Source: JBKQHQ01 sp052148715
GTDB taxonomy: Bacteria > Pseudomonadota > Alphaproteobacteria > Rhizobiales > Xanthobacteraceae
Assembly (NCBI GenBank): GCA_052148715.1
Contig: JBKQHQ010000068.1
Span: 1-24,857 of the forward strand
Direction of reading: 5' to 3'
DNA length: 24,857 bases
This document shows positions 5,859 through 15,362 of the stretch, piece by piece. Within the stretch, counting starts at the first letter, position 1. Each line of letters opens with the position of its first letter. Position numbers and translations under genes: made by a program. The notes beneath the pieces are model-generated. The model did no database searches and had not been told where the DNA came from. It was given only the letters and a program-made list of their open reading frames with translations.

Positions 5859-8800
5859 CTACTCCGCCGGCACCGCCGCGGGCGCCTTGCCTTTGCGCGA
5901 CTTCAGCCATTCCTCGAAGCGCTGGGCGAGCACGAAGAACGACGGCACCAGCAGCACGGCAAGGCAAGTCGAGGCGATCATGCCGCTGAACACGACGATG
6001 CCGATCGACTTGCGGGCGCTGGCGCCGGCGCCGGTCGCGACCACGAGCGGCGCGACGCCGAGAATGAAGGCGAACGACGTCATGAGGATCGGGCGGAACC
6101 GCGCCCGCGCGGCATCGATCGCCGCCTCCAGGATCGGCTTGCCGTGCTGCACGCGCTGCTCGCGCGCCACCTCGACGATCAGGATGGCGTTCTTGGCGGA
6201 CAGCGCGATCAGCAGGATCAGGCCGATCTGGGTATAGAGGTTGTTGTCGATGCGCAGCCCGCGCAGCACCAGCATCGGCCCGAGCAAGGACAACGGCACC
6301 GCAAGGATCACCGAGATCGGCGAGTACCAGCTCTCGTATTGCCCGGCGAGCACCAGATAGACGAGCAGCATGGCGAGCCCGAACACCCAATAGATCTGAT
6401 TTCCGACCGCCTTCTCCTGGTACGACATCGCCGTCCATTCGTAGCCGGAGCCCGGCGGCAGGGATTTGTCGGTGATCTGTTCCATGAGCGCCATCGACTG
6501 GCCGGAGCTGAAGCCTTGCGCCGGCAGGCCGATGACGCTCGAGGACGGATAGAGATTGTAGAGGCTGATCAGCGACGGCCCGACGGCCGGCGTGATCGTC
6601 GCCACGGTGCCGAGCGGAATCATGTCGCCCTGCGTGTTGCGCACCATCAGGTTCTCGATGTCGCGCGGCCGCAGCCGGAACCGGGCGTCGGCCTGGGCGT
6701 AGATCTGGAAGGTGCGGCCGAACTTGTTGAACTGATCGATATAGCTCGATCCGAGATAGGCCGATAGCGTCGCGAACACCTGGTCGGTCGAGACATGCAG
6801 GGTCTGCGTCTTGACCCGGTCGACCTCGACGTTGAATTGCGGCACACGCGAGCGGAACGGCGAGCTCACGCGCTGCAGCGAGCTCTGGGTCTGGGCGTTG
6901 GCGACGACCGAGGCGGTGATGCCCTGCAGCTTGCCGAGGTCGAAGCTGCCGTCGCGCAGCTCGAGCTGCAAGGCGAAGCCCGCGGCGTTGCCGATGCCCT
7001 GGATCGGCGGCGGCGGCAGCACGATGATCCGCGCCTCGTCGATCGTGCCGAGCGTCTGATTGAGGCCGACCACCAGCGAGCGCAGGTCCTCACCGGCGCC
7101 GCGCTTGCCCCAGTCCGTGAGCACGAGATAGGCGACGCCGGCATTGGCGAGACTGGCGCTGTTGTCGAGCGCCGAGATGCCGGCAATACCGAGCACGTGG
7201 TCGACGCCGGGCGTCTTGCCGGCCAATTCGCCGACTTGGTCGAGCACGTGCTGGGTGCGCTCGAGCGAGGCGCCATCGGGGAGCTGGACGGCGGCAAGCA
7301 GATAGCCCTGGTCCTCGATCGGCAGGAAGCCGGTGGGCACCCGCGAAATGCCGTAGCCGCCGATGCCGATCAGAATCAGTGCCGCGATCACCGACGCCAC
7401 GCTGTGGCCGGCGAGCCGGCCGATCAGCCCGGCATAGCCGCGTTCCAGCCGCGCATAGACCGCGTTGAAGGCGCGGTAGAACCGGTTGCGCTGGTCGAGG
7501 GGCACCGGACGGCGCAGCCACAGCGCGCATTGCGTCGGCTTCAAGGTGGCGGCGTTGATCGCGCTGATCAGCGCGGTCGCGGCGATCACCAGCGCGAACT
7601 GCGCGTAGATCCGCCCGGTAAGTCCGGGCAGGAACGCCGCGGGGACAAACACCGACATCAGCACCAGCGTGATGCCGATGATCGGGCCGAACAGCTGGTC
7701 CATGGCGCTGATCGCCGCCTGCGGGCCGGACATGCCCCGCTCGATGTTATGCGCGGCGCCCTCCACCACCACGATGGCGTCGTCAACAACGATGCCGATG
7801 GAGAGCACGATGGCGAACAAGGTCGACAGGTTGACGGTGAAGCCAAGCGCCGCCATGGCCGCGAACGCGCCGATGATGGTGACCGGCACCGTGGTCGCCG
7901 GCACCAGCATGGCGCGCCAGTCCTGCAGGAAGACGAGGATCACCACCAGGACGAGGACCCCCGCCTCGATCAATGTCTTGTAGACCTCGTCGATCGAGGC
8001 GGTCACGAACTTGGTCGTGTCGAACGGGATGTCGTAGGCGAGCCCCTGCGGAAAGGCGCGGGACAGCTCGGTCATCTTCTTCTTGACTTCCTTCGCCACG
8101 TCGAGGGCGTTGGCGCCCGGGGACTGGTAGACGCCGATGCCGGCCGCCGGGTGGTTGTCGAGCGCAAATACCTGGCTGTAGGTCTGCGCGCCGAGCTCGA
8201 CCCGGCCGACGTCGCGCAGCCGCGTGACGTCGCCGTTGCTGCCGGTCTTGACGATCACGTTCTCGAACTGGCTCGCGTCGTCGAACCGGCCGTTGATGTT
8301 GAGCGTGTACTGGAACGCCTGGTCGGGCGGGGTCGGCGGGCTGCCCACCTGGCCGGCGGTGACCTGCTGGCTCTGCTGCTGCACCGCTTGGATCACGTCC
8401 TGCGGCATGAGCCCGCGCACCTGCAGCTGGTTGGGATCGAGCCAGATGCGCATCGAATACTGGCCGGCGCCGAACACCGTGACGTTGCCGACGCCGGGGA
8501 GACGGGAGAGCTCGTCGCGGATGCTGATGGTGCCGTAGTTGCTGAGATAGAGGCTGTCGTAGTGCCCATCCGGGGAGGTCAAGGTCACGAACAGCAGGAT
8601 CGCGGTCGACCGCTTCTGGACGGTCACGCCCTGCGCCTGCACCGCCTGCGGCAGCGAGGACAGCGCGCTCGACACGCGGTTCTGCACCAGCACCTGCGCG
8701 AAGTTGAGGTCGGTGCCGATCTTGAACGTCACCGTCAGGGTAGGTGCCGTCGGCGCCGCTATAGGATTGCATGTAGATCATGCCCTCGACGCCGTTCACC

Positions 8801-9006
8801 TGCTGCTCGATCGGCAAGGCCACGGTATCGATGACGGTGCGGGCGCTGGCGCCGGGATAGCGCGTCGTCACCTGCACCGTCGGCGGCACCACGTCGGGAT
8901 ATTGTGCCACCGGCAAGCTGAGCAGTGCGACGCCTCCGATCAGCACCATCAGGATGGCGATGACGTTGGCGAGGACCGGTCGCTCAATGAAGAATTTCGA
9001 TATCAT
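5859..9006 (-). pseudogene. RND multidrug efflux permease (HAE1/AcrB-like), frameshifted
   Basis: This would be the inner-membrane proton-driven pump of a tripartite efflux system. The N terminus starts at 9006 (MISKFFIERPVLANVIAI) and runs to ...YSGADGTY. The frame then changes, and the remaining 957 residues resume at LTVTFKIGTDLNFAQ. Family members read GTYTLTVTFK without a break, and the sequence near 8742 is explained by loss of two bases (one AC of TACACC). With two bases restored the protein has 1049 residues, the normal length. Otherwise the gene looks intact: the proton-relay aspartates in IGIVVDDAIVVVE (about residues 409-410), the matching lysine in LSAKNAILIVE, and twelve membrane segments in the usual places. 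The adaptor gene ends 10 bp upstream. This is either a real inactivating mutation, with only the start-less 957-residue part readable from an ATG at 8732, or a sequencing error. Confidence 0.88.
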
Positions 9007-9016
9007 GCGCGGGCCC

Positions 9017-10225
9017 CTACCGGTTCGATGCGCGCGGCGGCTCGGCCGCCTGCGGCTGCGGATCGACCTTCTGTCCCGGAATCGCCCGCAACAGGCCGGC
9101 GACCACCACACGATCCTCAGGCTTGAGGCCGGACTCGATGACGCGCAGCGAGCCGTCCTGCGGACCGATCTCGACTTTGCGCTGCTCGACCACGTTCTCG
9201 TTGTTGACGACGAGCACGTACCGCCCGCCCTGATCGCTGCCCAGCGCGACATCCGGCACCATCAGCGCCGAGGCCACCTGACTGACCGGGACGCGGACGC
9301 GGACATAGTAGCCGGGCAGCAGCACCCGCTCGGGGTTCGGTAGAACGCCGCGCACCGCCAGCGTCCCGGTCGATTGGTTGACCGTCGGTGCGGCGTAGTC
9401 GAGCTTGCCCTTGTGCGGATAGCCATCCTCGGTCTGCAGCCCGACCTCGATCGCAACGTTCTTGAGATCGCTCGCCGTCAACCCGGCCCGCGCGGCGCCG
9501 GCACGGATGCGCAGCACGTCCTGTTCGCTGACGTTGAAGTTCACGTAGATCGGATCCATCTGTACGATGGTCGCGAGCTGGGTCGGCGATGCGACCCCCA
9601 CCAGCTCGCCAACCGAAACGAGATGCGCGCTCACGAAGCCGTCGAACGGTGCGGCGACGCTCGTATAGCCGTAATTGACCGCGGCGATCTTGGTGTTGAC
9701 CTGCGCCTGCACCAGGTTCGCTTGGGCGCTGTCGCGGTTCGCCACCGCCTGGTCGAGGGCCGACTGCGAGGCGAACTGCTTGCCGGCGAGCTCGGTCTGC
9801 CGCTTGAACTCGGCCTCGGCCTGCTTGAGGGTGGCGCGGGCGCCGTCCTCGGCGGCCTTGGCCTGATCAAGCTTGAGCCGGTAGGTCTCGGGCTCGATGG
9901 TGAACAGCGTCGTGTCCTTCTTGACAAGGGCGCCGTCCTGATAACCGATCGCCTGCAGGAAGCCCTGCACACGGGCGACGAGGTCGACGGAGTTCACCGG
10001 CGCGACGTTGCCAGTCGCATCCAAATAGCGCGTGAACGGCCGCTGCACCGGCGCCGCCACGGTGACTCTCGGAGGGGGCGGCGGCACGTAACTGTTCTGG
10101 TCGCAAGCCGCGAGCAGAAGGAGCGCCGTCAGGGCCGCAGCGGCACGCGTACCAACGCTCCGAGCGCGCCTCACAAAATCGACCGGACTCGGGCCCTTCG
10201 CTTTACGCACGAAGATAGCTTCCAT
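9017..10225 (-). CDS. RND efflux periplasmic adaptor (membrane fusion lipoprotein)
   Basis: This 402-residue adaptor links an RND pump to an outer-membrane channel. The N terminus has a signal ending in a lipobox, LLAAC with Cys41, so the mature protein should be lipidated and anchored in the inner membrane. The usual order follows: a lipoyl half-motif (RYLDATGNVAPVNSVDLVARVQG, about 66-90), a coiled-coil alpha hairpin rich in A, E, K and Q (about 115-180), the second lipoyl half (YTSVAAPFDGFVSAH), a beta-barrel (from about 225) and the membrane-proximal domain (GLKPEDRVVVAGL). The start at 10225 is supported by GGAGGG just upstream. The permease gene follows after 10 bp. No outer-membrane factor gene is present in the window, so a channel from elsewhere must be used. 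A 16-bp quasi-palindrome lies about 118 bp upstream. Confidence 0.92.
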   Translation of the reverse strand: MEAIFVRKAKGPSPVDFVRRARSVGTRAAAALTALLLLAACDQNSYVPPPPPRVTVAAPVQRPFTRYLDATGNVAPVNSVDLVARVQGFLQAIGYQDGALVKKDTTLFTIEPETYRLKLDQAKAAEDGARATLKQAEAEFKRQTELAGKQFASQSALDQAVANRDSAQANLVQAQVNTKIAAVNYGYTSVAAPFDGFVSAHLVSVGELVGVASPTQLATIVQMDPIYVNFNVSEQDVLRIRAGAARAGLTASDLKNVAIEVGLQTEDGYPHKGKLDYAAPTVNQSTGTLAVRGVLPNPERVLLPGYYVRVRVPVSQVASALMVPDVALGSDQGGRYVLVVNNENVVEQRKVEIGPQDGSLRVIESGLKPEDRVVVAGLLRAIPGQKVDPQPQAAEPPRASNR

Positions 10226-10342
10226 CGCCGCCCTCCGGATCGGTGGCCTACGCCATCGCCGAGCAACCGGATCGACACAGTGCTCGCCAGGGCAGCATCA
10301 TTGCACAGATTGAAACGGTGAGGCAGCCTCCCCTTACAGGCG

Positions 10343-10358
10343 AGGTTACCCGTTACCT
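10343..10358. promoter_or_regulatory. Candidate operator for the efflux operon (AGGTTACCCGTTACCT)
   Basis: A quasi-palindrome with 12 of 16 symmetric positions, also readable as two direct GTTACC copies. It lies about 118 bp upstream of the adaptor start, in the 221-bp gap between the adaptor gene and the ABC permease gene. Such sites are typical for TetR-type repressors, but no regulator gene adjoins, so this is tentative. I see nothing else in the gap. Confidence 0.3.
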
Positions 10359-10446
10359 ACCGCCGCGCACCGAGGCCTGGCGCTACACCGGCCCTGATTT
10401 GGCGCATCGGTATCTGCGCTTCATATCAGATCGACCGCCGTTGCAG

Positions 10447-11367
10447 TCACGCGCGCCGATAAGGTTCGCCGAGCGCGGCGGGTGCCAACTGACGTCCGGC
10501 GAGGCCGCCGACGGCAAGCAGCGCGAGCAGGTAGGGCAGCATGATCAACAGCGCGTTGGGCACCGCGATGCCGAGCGCCGGCAGCTGAAACTGCAGCGCC
10601 GTGGCCGCGCCGAACAGCAGGCAAGCGATGATCGTCCCGCCGATCTTCCACTTTCCGAAGATGACGGAGGCGATCGCCAGATACCCGGCACCGCGGGTCA
10701 TGCCCTCGGTGAACGTGTGAATGTCGCCGATCGAGAGGAAGGCGCCGGCGAGCGCGGACATGAACCCGGCGAAGAAGACGGCCCCATAGCGAATGCGGGT
10801 GATCGACAGCCCCGACTTGTCGACGGCACGCGGCTCGGCGCCGGCCGCATGGACGGCGATGCCGATCGAGGTGGTGCGCAATACGATCGCCGTTATCCCG
10901 ATGATGAGGAGACCGGCATAGAGCAGCCAGACCTGCTCGAACACGGCGGCGCCGAAGCTGGGGATGTCACCGATGAGCGGCGGCTTCCATTTCGCGAGGC
11001 CGGGAATCTGCTCGCGGGAGCGTGCGCCGAAGATTTCACGATAGGCGAGTGTCGTCGCGCCGAGAACGAGGATGTTGATGCCGATGCCGGTGACGATCTG
11101 GTTGGCGCGCAACGTATTGCTCAGCACGGCCTGGAGCGCGGCCACCGGCATGACCGCGATGATACCGATGCCAAGTCCGATGAGCGGATCACCGGTCGCC
11201 CAGGCACCGACTGCGGCGCCGAACGCCGCCGTCAGCATCATTCCCTCGATACTCATATTGAGGACGCCGGCGCGCTCGCTGACGAGCTCGCCGATGCCGG
11301 CGAGCAGCAGCGGCACGGCAAGCCGGATCGAGGATCCGAGAAAGACGGCAAACAGTTCCCAGGTCAC
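10447..11367 (-). CDS. BMP-type ABC importer permease (second subunit)
   Basis: This encodes a 306-residue integral membrane protein of the BPD_transp_2 class, the second permease of a BMP-family (nucleoside-like) importer. The N terminus shows the conserved ESV-like motif in LLLAGIGELVSERAGVLNMSIEGMML (about 20-45), a hallmark of this class. It is followed by NTLRANQIVTGIGINILVLG and about eight membrane segments. Relatives import nucleosides or other purine-like compounds with a BMP binding protein and a double-domain ATPase, all present here. The GTG start overlaps the stop of the upstream permease gene in GTGA, which shows translational coupling. It is the last gene of the minus-strand operon. 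Confidence 0.9.
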   Translation of the reverse strand: MTWELFAVFLGSSIRLAVPLLLAGIGELVSERAGVLNMSIEGMMLTAAFGAAVGAWATGDPLIGLGIGIIAVMPVAALQAVLSNTLRANQIVTGIGINILVLGATTLAYREIFGARSREQIPGLAKWKPPLIGDIPSFGAAVFEQVWLLYAGLLIIGITAIVLRTTSIGIAVHAAGAEPRAVDKSGLSITRIRYGAVFFAGFMSALAGAFLSIGDIHTFTEGMTRGAGYLAIASVIFGKWKIGGTIIACLLFGAATALQFQLPALGIAVPNALLIMLPYLLALLAVGGLAGRQLAPAALGEPYRRA

Positions 11368-12446
11368 GACGCCCGCCTGTCGATGAAGAACGACGCGCCG
11401 GCCAAGGTGACGACGATCAGGCCCTGAATCACCATGACGAGCGCCGTCGGCACCGCGGCAACCATCTCCATGTTGATGCCGCCCGACCGCAGGAAGCCGA
11501 ACAGCAGCGCGGCGGCGATCACGCCCGGGATCGAGCCGCGCGCCAGAAGCCCGGCGACGAGGCCATCGAACCCGTACCCGGAGGAGAAGCCGTCCTTGAG
11601 CAGATATTGCTCGCCCTGGAGCATGAACCCGCCGGCCAGACCGCCCAGCGCACCGGCCAGCACCAGCGCCGTCACCACCATCCTGGCATAGGGGATGCCG
11701 GCCCGGGTCGCGGCGACGGGATTGAGCCCAACAGCGCGCAGCTGCAACCCAAAAACCGTCTTCGACAGGGCGACGGCGGCAACGATCGCAATGACAATGG
11801 TGAGCGGCAGCCCGATATGCAGCGGGAAGGAATAGTCGCCGGTGAGCAGGGGCAGCTGCGTCGACTCGGGGATTTCAAGGGATTCCGGCAGGGTCGCCGA
11901 AGTGGTCATCGGACGGCGCAGCAGCGCCGGCGACTGAACGCACCAGTAGAGCAGCCACACCGCGATGAACGAGAGCAGGAGCGTGCTGATGACCTCGTTG
12001 GTGCCGGCCTTGACCTTGAGAACGCCGGCCACGCCGCCCCATAAAGCGCCGGCAACGGCGGCACCGAGCAGCGGAAGGATGAACGCCAGCCCGAGCGGCA
12101 GCGACTGCACGCCGCCGTAGAGGGCAACGGCGGTCGCGGCGATGCCGCCGACCGCGATCTGGCCCTCGCCGCCCACGTTGGTGAGGTTTGCACGGTTGGC
12201 CAGGACGAAACCTATTCCAACCAGCGCGAACGAGACGCTGCGGTTGATCGAGGCCGCGATGGCGTAGGGCGATCCGAGCGTCCCGTCCAGGAAGGCCGCG
12301 GCGGCGGTGGAGACCGGAGCGCCGATGAGGCCAATGAGGCCAAGCCCGACCAGCGCGGCAGCGACGACCGCGAGCACGGATACGAGGATCGACGGCCGCA
12401 TGACGGAGCGCGCGCCGCGCGAAAGCGTGATGCCGACCGCGGTCAC
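11364..12446 (-). CDS. BMP-type ABC importer permease (first subunit)
   Basis: This encodes a 360-residue membrane protein, the longer permease of the importer. It has an N-terminal helix (about 18-45), then the family motif NRSVSFALVGIGFVLANRANLTNVGGEGQIAVGG. The cytoplasmic coupling region includes KVKAGTNEVISTLLLSF, and later helices include GLAGGFMLQGEQYLLKDGFSSGYGFDGL. The GTG at 12446 overlaps the ATPase stop in GTGA; I prefer this to the further upstream ATG at 12506, which lies deep inside the ATPase gene. A Met at 12401 is another possible start. Its partner permease follows with a second 4-nt overlap. Confidence 0.9.
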   Translation of the reverse strand: MTAVGITLSRGARSVMRPSILVSVLAVVAAALVGLGLIGLIGAPVSTAAAAFLDGTLGSPYAIAASINRSVSFALVGIGFVLANRANLTNVGGEGQIAVGGIAATAVALYGGVQSLPLGLAFILPLLGAAVAGALWGGVAGVLKVKAGTNEVISTLLLSFIAVWLLYWCVQSPALLRRPMTTSATLPESLEIPESTQLPLLTGDYSFPLHIGLPLTIVIAIVAAVALSKTVFGLQLRAVGLNPVAATRAGIPYARMVVTALVLAGALGGLAGGFMLQGEQYLLKDGFSSGYGFDGLVAGLLARGSIPGVIAAALLFGFLRSGGINMEMVAAVPTALVMVIQGLIVVTLAGASFFIDRRAS

Positions 12447-13999
12447 TGCGCGTGCCCCGCCATCATGGCGCCGATCGCCTCGCGCCGTTCGGGGTCCGCC
12501 GCGCAAGTGCCCATGATACGGCCGCGGTACAGCACGACGATGCGGTTTGCGACCGCGAGCAGCTCATCGAGCTCGGAAGAGATCAGGAGCACCGCCGTGC
12601 CGCGCGTGCAGGCCGTGCGGATGTGGCCGTACACCGCGGCGACGGCGCCGACATCGAGGCCGCGCGTCGGCTGCGCGGCAAGGAGGAACAAGAGATTGGG
12701 AAGGGTCAGCTCGCGCCCCAGCACGGCCTTCTGCTGATTGCCGCCCGACAAGCTCGAGAACGCCACGTCCGGCCCTTGGGCCCGCACGTCGAACCGGGTC
12801 ATGAGCTCGCGCGCGGCGGAGCCGAGCGCGCCGCGCCGCAGGAAGCCGTACGACGTGAAAGGCTCCAGGCGGTTGAGAAACATGTTCTCCGCCACGCTCA
12901 TGCCCGTGATGCAGCCGACCGCGTGACGGTCCTCGGGAACGACTCCGATGCCGGCTGAGGTGATCGCCTTCGGATCGAGGCGCGTGGTCTCACGATCGCC
13001 GAGGAATACGCGGCCCTCGGTCGGCGCCGTCATCCCGGAGAGCACCGCGGCAAGCTCGCTCTGACCGTTGCCCTCGACACCGGCAACGCCGACGATCTCA
13101 CCGGCACCGATGGTGAGCGTGAAATTATCGAGCCGTGTCACCCCCTGCGCGTCCTTCACGGTGAGGCCGTCGATTTGCAGAACATCGGGCGCCCTGGTGC
13201 TTGCCTGCAAAGAGCTCTCCGGCCGCGCCTCGGCAATTCCGAGCGAAGACGCCGCCGAGGAGTCGAGCGAACGGATATCGCTGTGGATCATCGCGCGCAC
13301 GAGCGCGTCGATCTCGTTCGCCGGATCGGCCGAGCGGGCGACCACCCTCCCGCCGCGCAGAACCGTCACCCGGTCGGCGGCCTTCTTGATCTCCGCAAGC
13401 TTGTGCGTGACGAGCACCACCGCGCATCCGCGCGACGCCACACGACGACAGACGTCCAGCAGGGCGCCGATCTCGTCGGGAAGCAGCACCGCGGTCGGCT
13501 CGTCGAGCACGAACAGGTTGGGGTCGCGGATCAGGCATTTGACGATCTCGACCCGTTGGCGCTCGCCGACCGACAAGTCCTCGATCTTGGCGAACGGATC
13601 AAGGGCGAGCCCATAATCCTTCCCCAACCGATCGAGCTTCTCTGCGCAAGCCTTGCGGTTCAGGACGCCTCTTTCTTGTCCGAGCAGCACGTTGTCAACC
13701 ACCGTCATGTCGTGCACGAGGCTGAAATGCTGGTGCACCATGGCGATGCGGCTTGCCAGAGCATCGGATGGTGCGGATGGATGGTAAGCGGCCCCAGCCA
13801 GACGCATCGTGCCTTTGTCGGGCGTGTACACGCCGAAGATCAGATTGCAGAGGGTCGACTTGCCGGCGCCGTTCTCGCCGAGGATGCAGTGGATCTCCCC
13901 CGGCATCAGGTCAAGCGACACATCGGATAGGGCAACGAGATTGCCGAACCGCTTGGTGATGCCGTCAAGCGACAGCAGCGGTTCGGCAGAGTTTGTCAC
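12443..13999 (-). CDS. BMP-type ABC importer ATPase with two nucleotide-binding domains
   Basis: This 518-residue cytoplasmic protein carries two fused ABC domains, as in nucleoside and sugar importers. The first has Walker A GENGAGKST (41-49), signature LSVGERQRVEI and Walker B LFVLDEPTAVL. The second has the degenerate Walker A GVEGNGQSE, signature LSGGNQQKAVLGRE and LFLLAAQPTRGLDVGA, in which the usual Walker B Glu region reads AQPTRG, as in related ATPases. The asymmetry means only one site is expected to hydrolyse ATP efficiently. The start is a GTG at 13999 (VTNSAEPLLSL). The gap to the binding-protein gene is 51 bp, and the permease gene follows with a 4-nt overlap. Confidence 0.92.
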   Translation of the reverse strand: MTNSAEPLLSLDGITKRFGNLVALSDVSLDLMPGEIHCILGENGAGKSTLCNLIFGVYTPDKGTMRLAGAAYHPSAPSDALASRIAMVHQHFSLVHDMTVVDNVLLGQERGVLNRKACAEKLDRLGKDYGLALDPFAKIEDLSVGERQRVEIVKCLIRDPNLFVLDEPTAVLLPDEIGALLDVCRRVASRGCAVVLVTHKLAEIKKAADRVTVLRGGRVVARSADPANEIDALVRAMIHSDIRSLDSSAASSLGIAEARPESSLQASTRAPDVLQIDGLTVKDAQGVTRLDNFTLTIGAGEIVGVAGVEGNGQSELAAVLSGMTAPTEGRVFLGDRETTRLDPKAITSAGIGVVPEDRHAVGCITGMSVAENMFLNRLEPFTSYGFLRRGALGSAARELMTRFDVRAQGPDVAFSSLSGGNQQKAVLGRELTLPNLLFLLAAQPTRGLDVGAVAAVYGHIRTACTRGTAVLLISSELDELLAVANRIVVLYRGRIMGTCAADPERREAIGAMMAGHAQ

Positions 14000-14050
14000 G
14001 ATCTTTGCCAGGGAGCTCGGTTCACGCGCGCGTGTTGCCTCCCCGCGGTC

Positions 14051-15028
14051 TCAGCCTTTGAGCACCGTTATCTTGCCGGCCAGAATATCCTTCATGATGG
14101 CGTCAAGCTTCGCCTTCTGCTCCGCCGTGCCGCCGCAGATCACCATGGCCGACGCCTCCGGCCCCATCTTGAGCCCGAACTCCTTGTAGCCGGGCTGCCA
14201 GGAGCCCTTCACCGCCTCGTCGATCGCATACTCGACCTGGTAACCGACGCCGGTGATCGAATAGGCGACGTAGAGGGGATCGCTGCCGCAGCGGTCGGTA
14301 TAGCTGCCGATGATGTGGGTCCCCTTCTCCTTCGCGGCCTGTTCCATGCCGCGCAGGCCGAGATTGAGGATGTGGTAGTGGACGTCGGCGCCCTGCGCGA
14401 TCGCAGCGAGGGTGGCCTCCTTGGATTTGGCAACGTCGTCGAAGTCGCCGGTGTAGTTCTCAAAATATTTGATGCTCGCGTTGACGTATTTCGCGCCGTT
14501 GCCGAACTCCTTGCCGGCATTGACGATCGAGGGGATCTCGAGGCCGCCGACATAGCTGATCACGCCGTTCTTCGACAGCATCGCGGCGGCGGCGCCGGCG
14601 ACGAAGGCAATCTCCGCCTGCTTCACGTCATAGCCGGCGACGTTCGGCAATGCCTCGCCTTCGTTGCCGCCGACGATCGAGAACTTCACCTTCGGGAAGC
14701 GCTTCGCGATCTTGTAGACCGACGCCTGCGTCTGGCCGCCGACACCGATCACCAGGTCATTGTGGGTGGCGAGGTTGGTCAGCGCCTGATCCATGTCGGC
14801 GTAATTGATGTTCTCGATCATCTGCACCTTGATCTTGTCGCCGTATTTCTTTTCGGAGGCGACGAGACCGTCGTAGCCCGACTCCATCCAACCTTTGTCG
14901 GACTTCGAGCCCGGGATGAGGATGCCGACATTCAGCGGCTCAGCGGCGCGGACGACGGACGGCAGAACAGCAAACGTGAAGGCGGTCGCCGCGGAGGCGA
15001 CTCGCAGGAGGGAGCGGCGGGACAACAT
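14051..15028 (-). CDS. BMP family ABC substrate-binding protein
   Basis: This encodes a 325-residue periplasmic binding protein of the basic membrane protein (BMP/PnrA) family. A signal with twin arginines (SRRSLLRVASAATAF) precedes AAEPLNVGILIPGSKSDKGWMESGYDGL, the typical first strand with the Gly-Trp pair. Further family features are NDLVIGVGGQTQ, FVAGAAAAMLSKNGVISYVGG and YTDRCGSDPLYVAYSITG. BMP proteins bind nucleosides or other nitrogen-containing ligands. Purine-like aromatic contacts cannot be judged here. I chose ATG 15028 at the start of the signal; an in-frame ATG at 15082 would add residues unlike a signal peptide. It is the first gene of the minus-strand importer operon and divergent from the hydrolase genes, which suggests that the hydrolases act on the imported compound. 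Confidence 0.92.
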   Translation of the reverse strand: MLSRRSLLRVASAATAFTFAVLPSVVRAAEPLNVGILIPGSKSDKGWMESGYDGLVASEKKYGDKIKVQMIENINYADMDQALTNLATHNDLVIGVGGQTQASVYKIAKRFPKVKFSIVGGNEGEALPNVAGYDVKQAEIAFVAGAAAAMLSKNGVISYVGGLEIPSIVNAGKEFGNGAKYVNASIKYFENYTGDFDDVAKSKEATLAAIAQGADVHYHILNLGLRGMEQAAKEKGTHIIGSYTDRCGSDPLYVAYSITGVGYQVEYAIDEAVKGSWQPGYKEFGLKMGPEASAMVICGGTAEQKAKLDAIMKDILAGKITVLKG

Positions 15029-15362
15029 GGGAGGCCCTTTTGCGTCAAGATGAGGATGATATTCGCGTAGAGCCGAGTGCACTGCAAACGATATGCCAGA
15101 CCATTAAATTATTGATAATGCTCTATTTTTATCATTCGCCCAGTTCATAAAATAAATAAATGCTTACTTTTTATCCAGGCACCGGCGCAACCTGTCGATT
15201 TTTTGTGCGCTGTCCGCCCGGCGCACAGCGGAAGCGCACGAAATGCCGACATTCCCGGTGGCAGTGAATTTGCTAGGCTGACCCTGCGGCAGCGATCGCG
15301 CGGACGGGGATCCGGCACGGTCCGGAGCTTTCGTCGTTGCGATCGTCAGAAGGAGATCGTCG
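15029..15362. promoter_or_regulatory. Divergent control region, importer and hydrolase operons
   Basis: This 334-bp region holds no gene. It is markedly AT-rich at 15100-15180, unlike the surrounding DNA, as expected for divergent promoters. Two palindromes stand out. TGATAA (15113-15118) and TTATCA (15129-15134) are separated by 10 bp. GTGCGC (15205-15210) and GCGCAC (15221-15226) are nested with CGCTGT/ACAGCG (15209-15214, 15225-15230). Either could bind the TetR regulator encoded at 17477. No clear -35/-10 assignment was made. Confidence 0.5.

Noticed and set aside
5532..8834. Plus-strand open frames of 411 and 679 codons opposite the RND permease
   Set aside because: Low-complexity His/Arg/Asp/Gln-rich translations, antisense to clear RND coding sequence.
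7783..9252. 489-codon minus-strand open frame overlapping the RND permease and adaptor
   Set aside because: Only the segment from 9006 to about 8742 is real (RND N terminus). The upstream part is out of frame with the adaptor, and the downstream part is out of frame after the frameshift.
9374..11427. Plus-strand open frames of 315 and 394 codons opposite the efflux adaptor and ABC permease genes
   Set aside because: Antisense shadows; the minus-strand proteins carry all recognisable domains.
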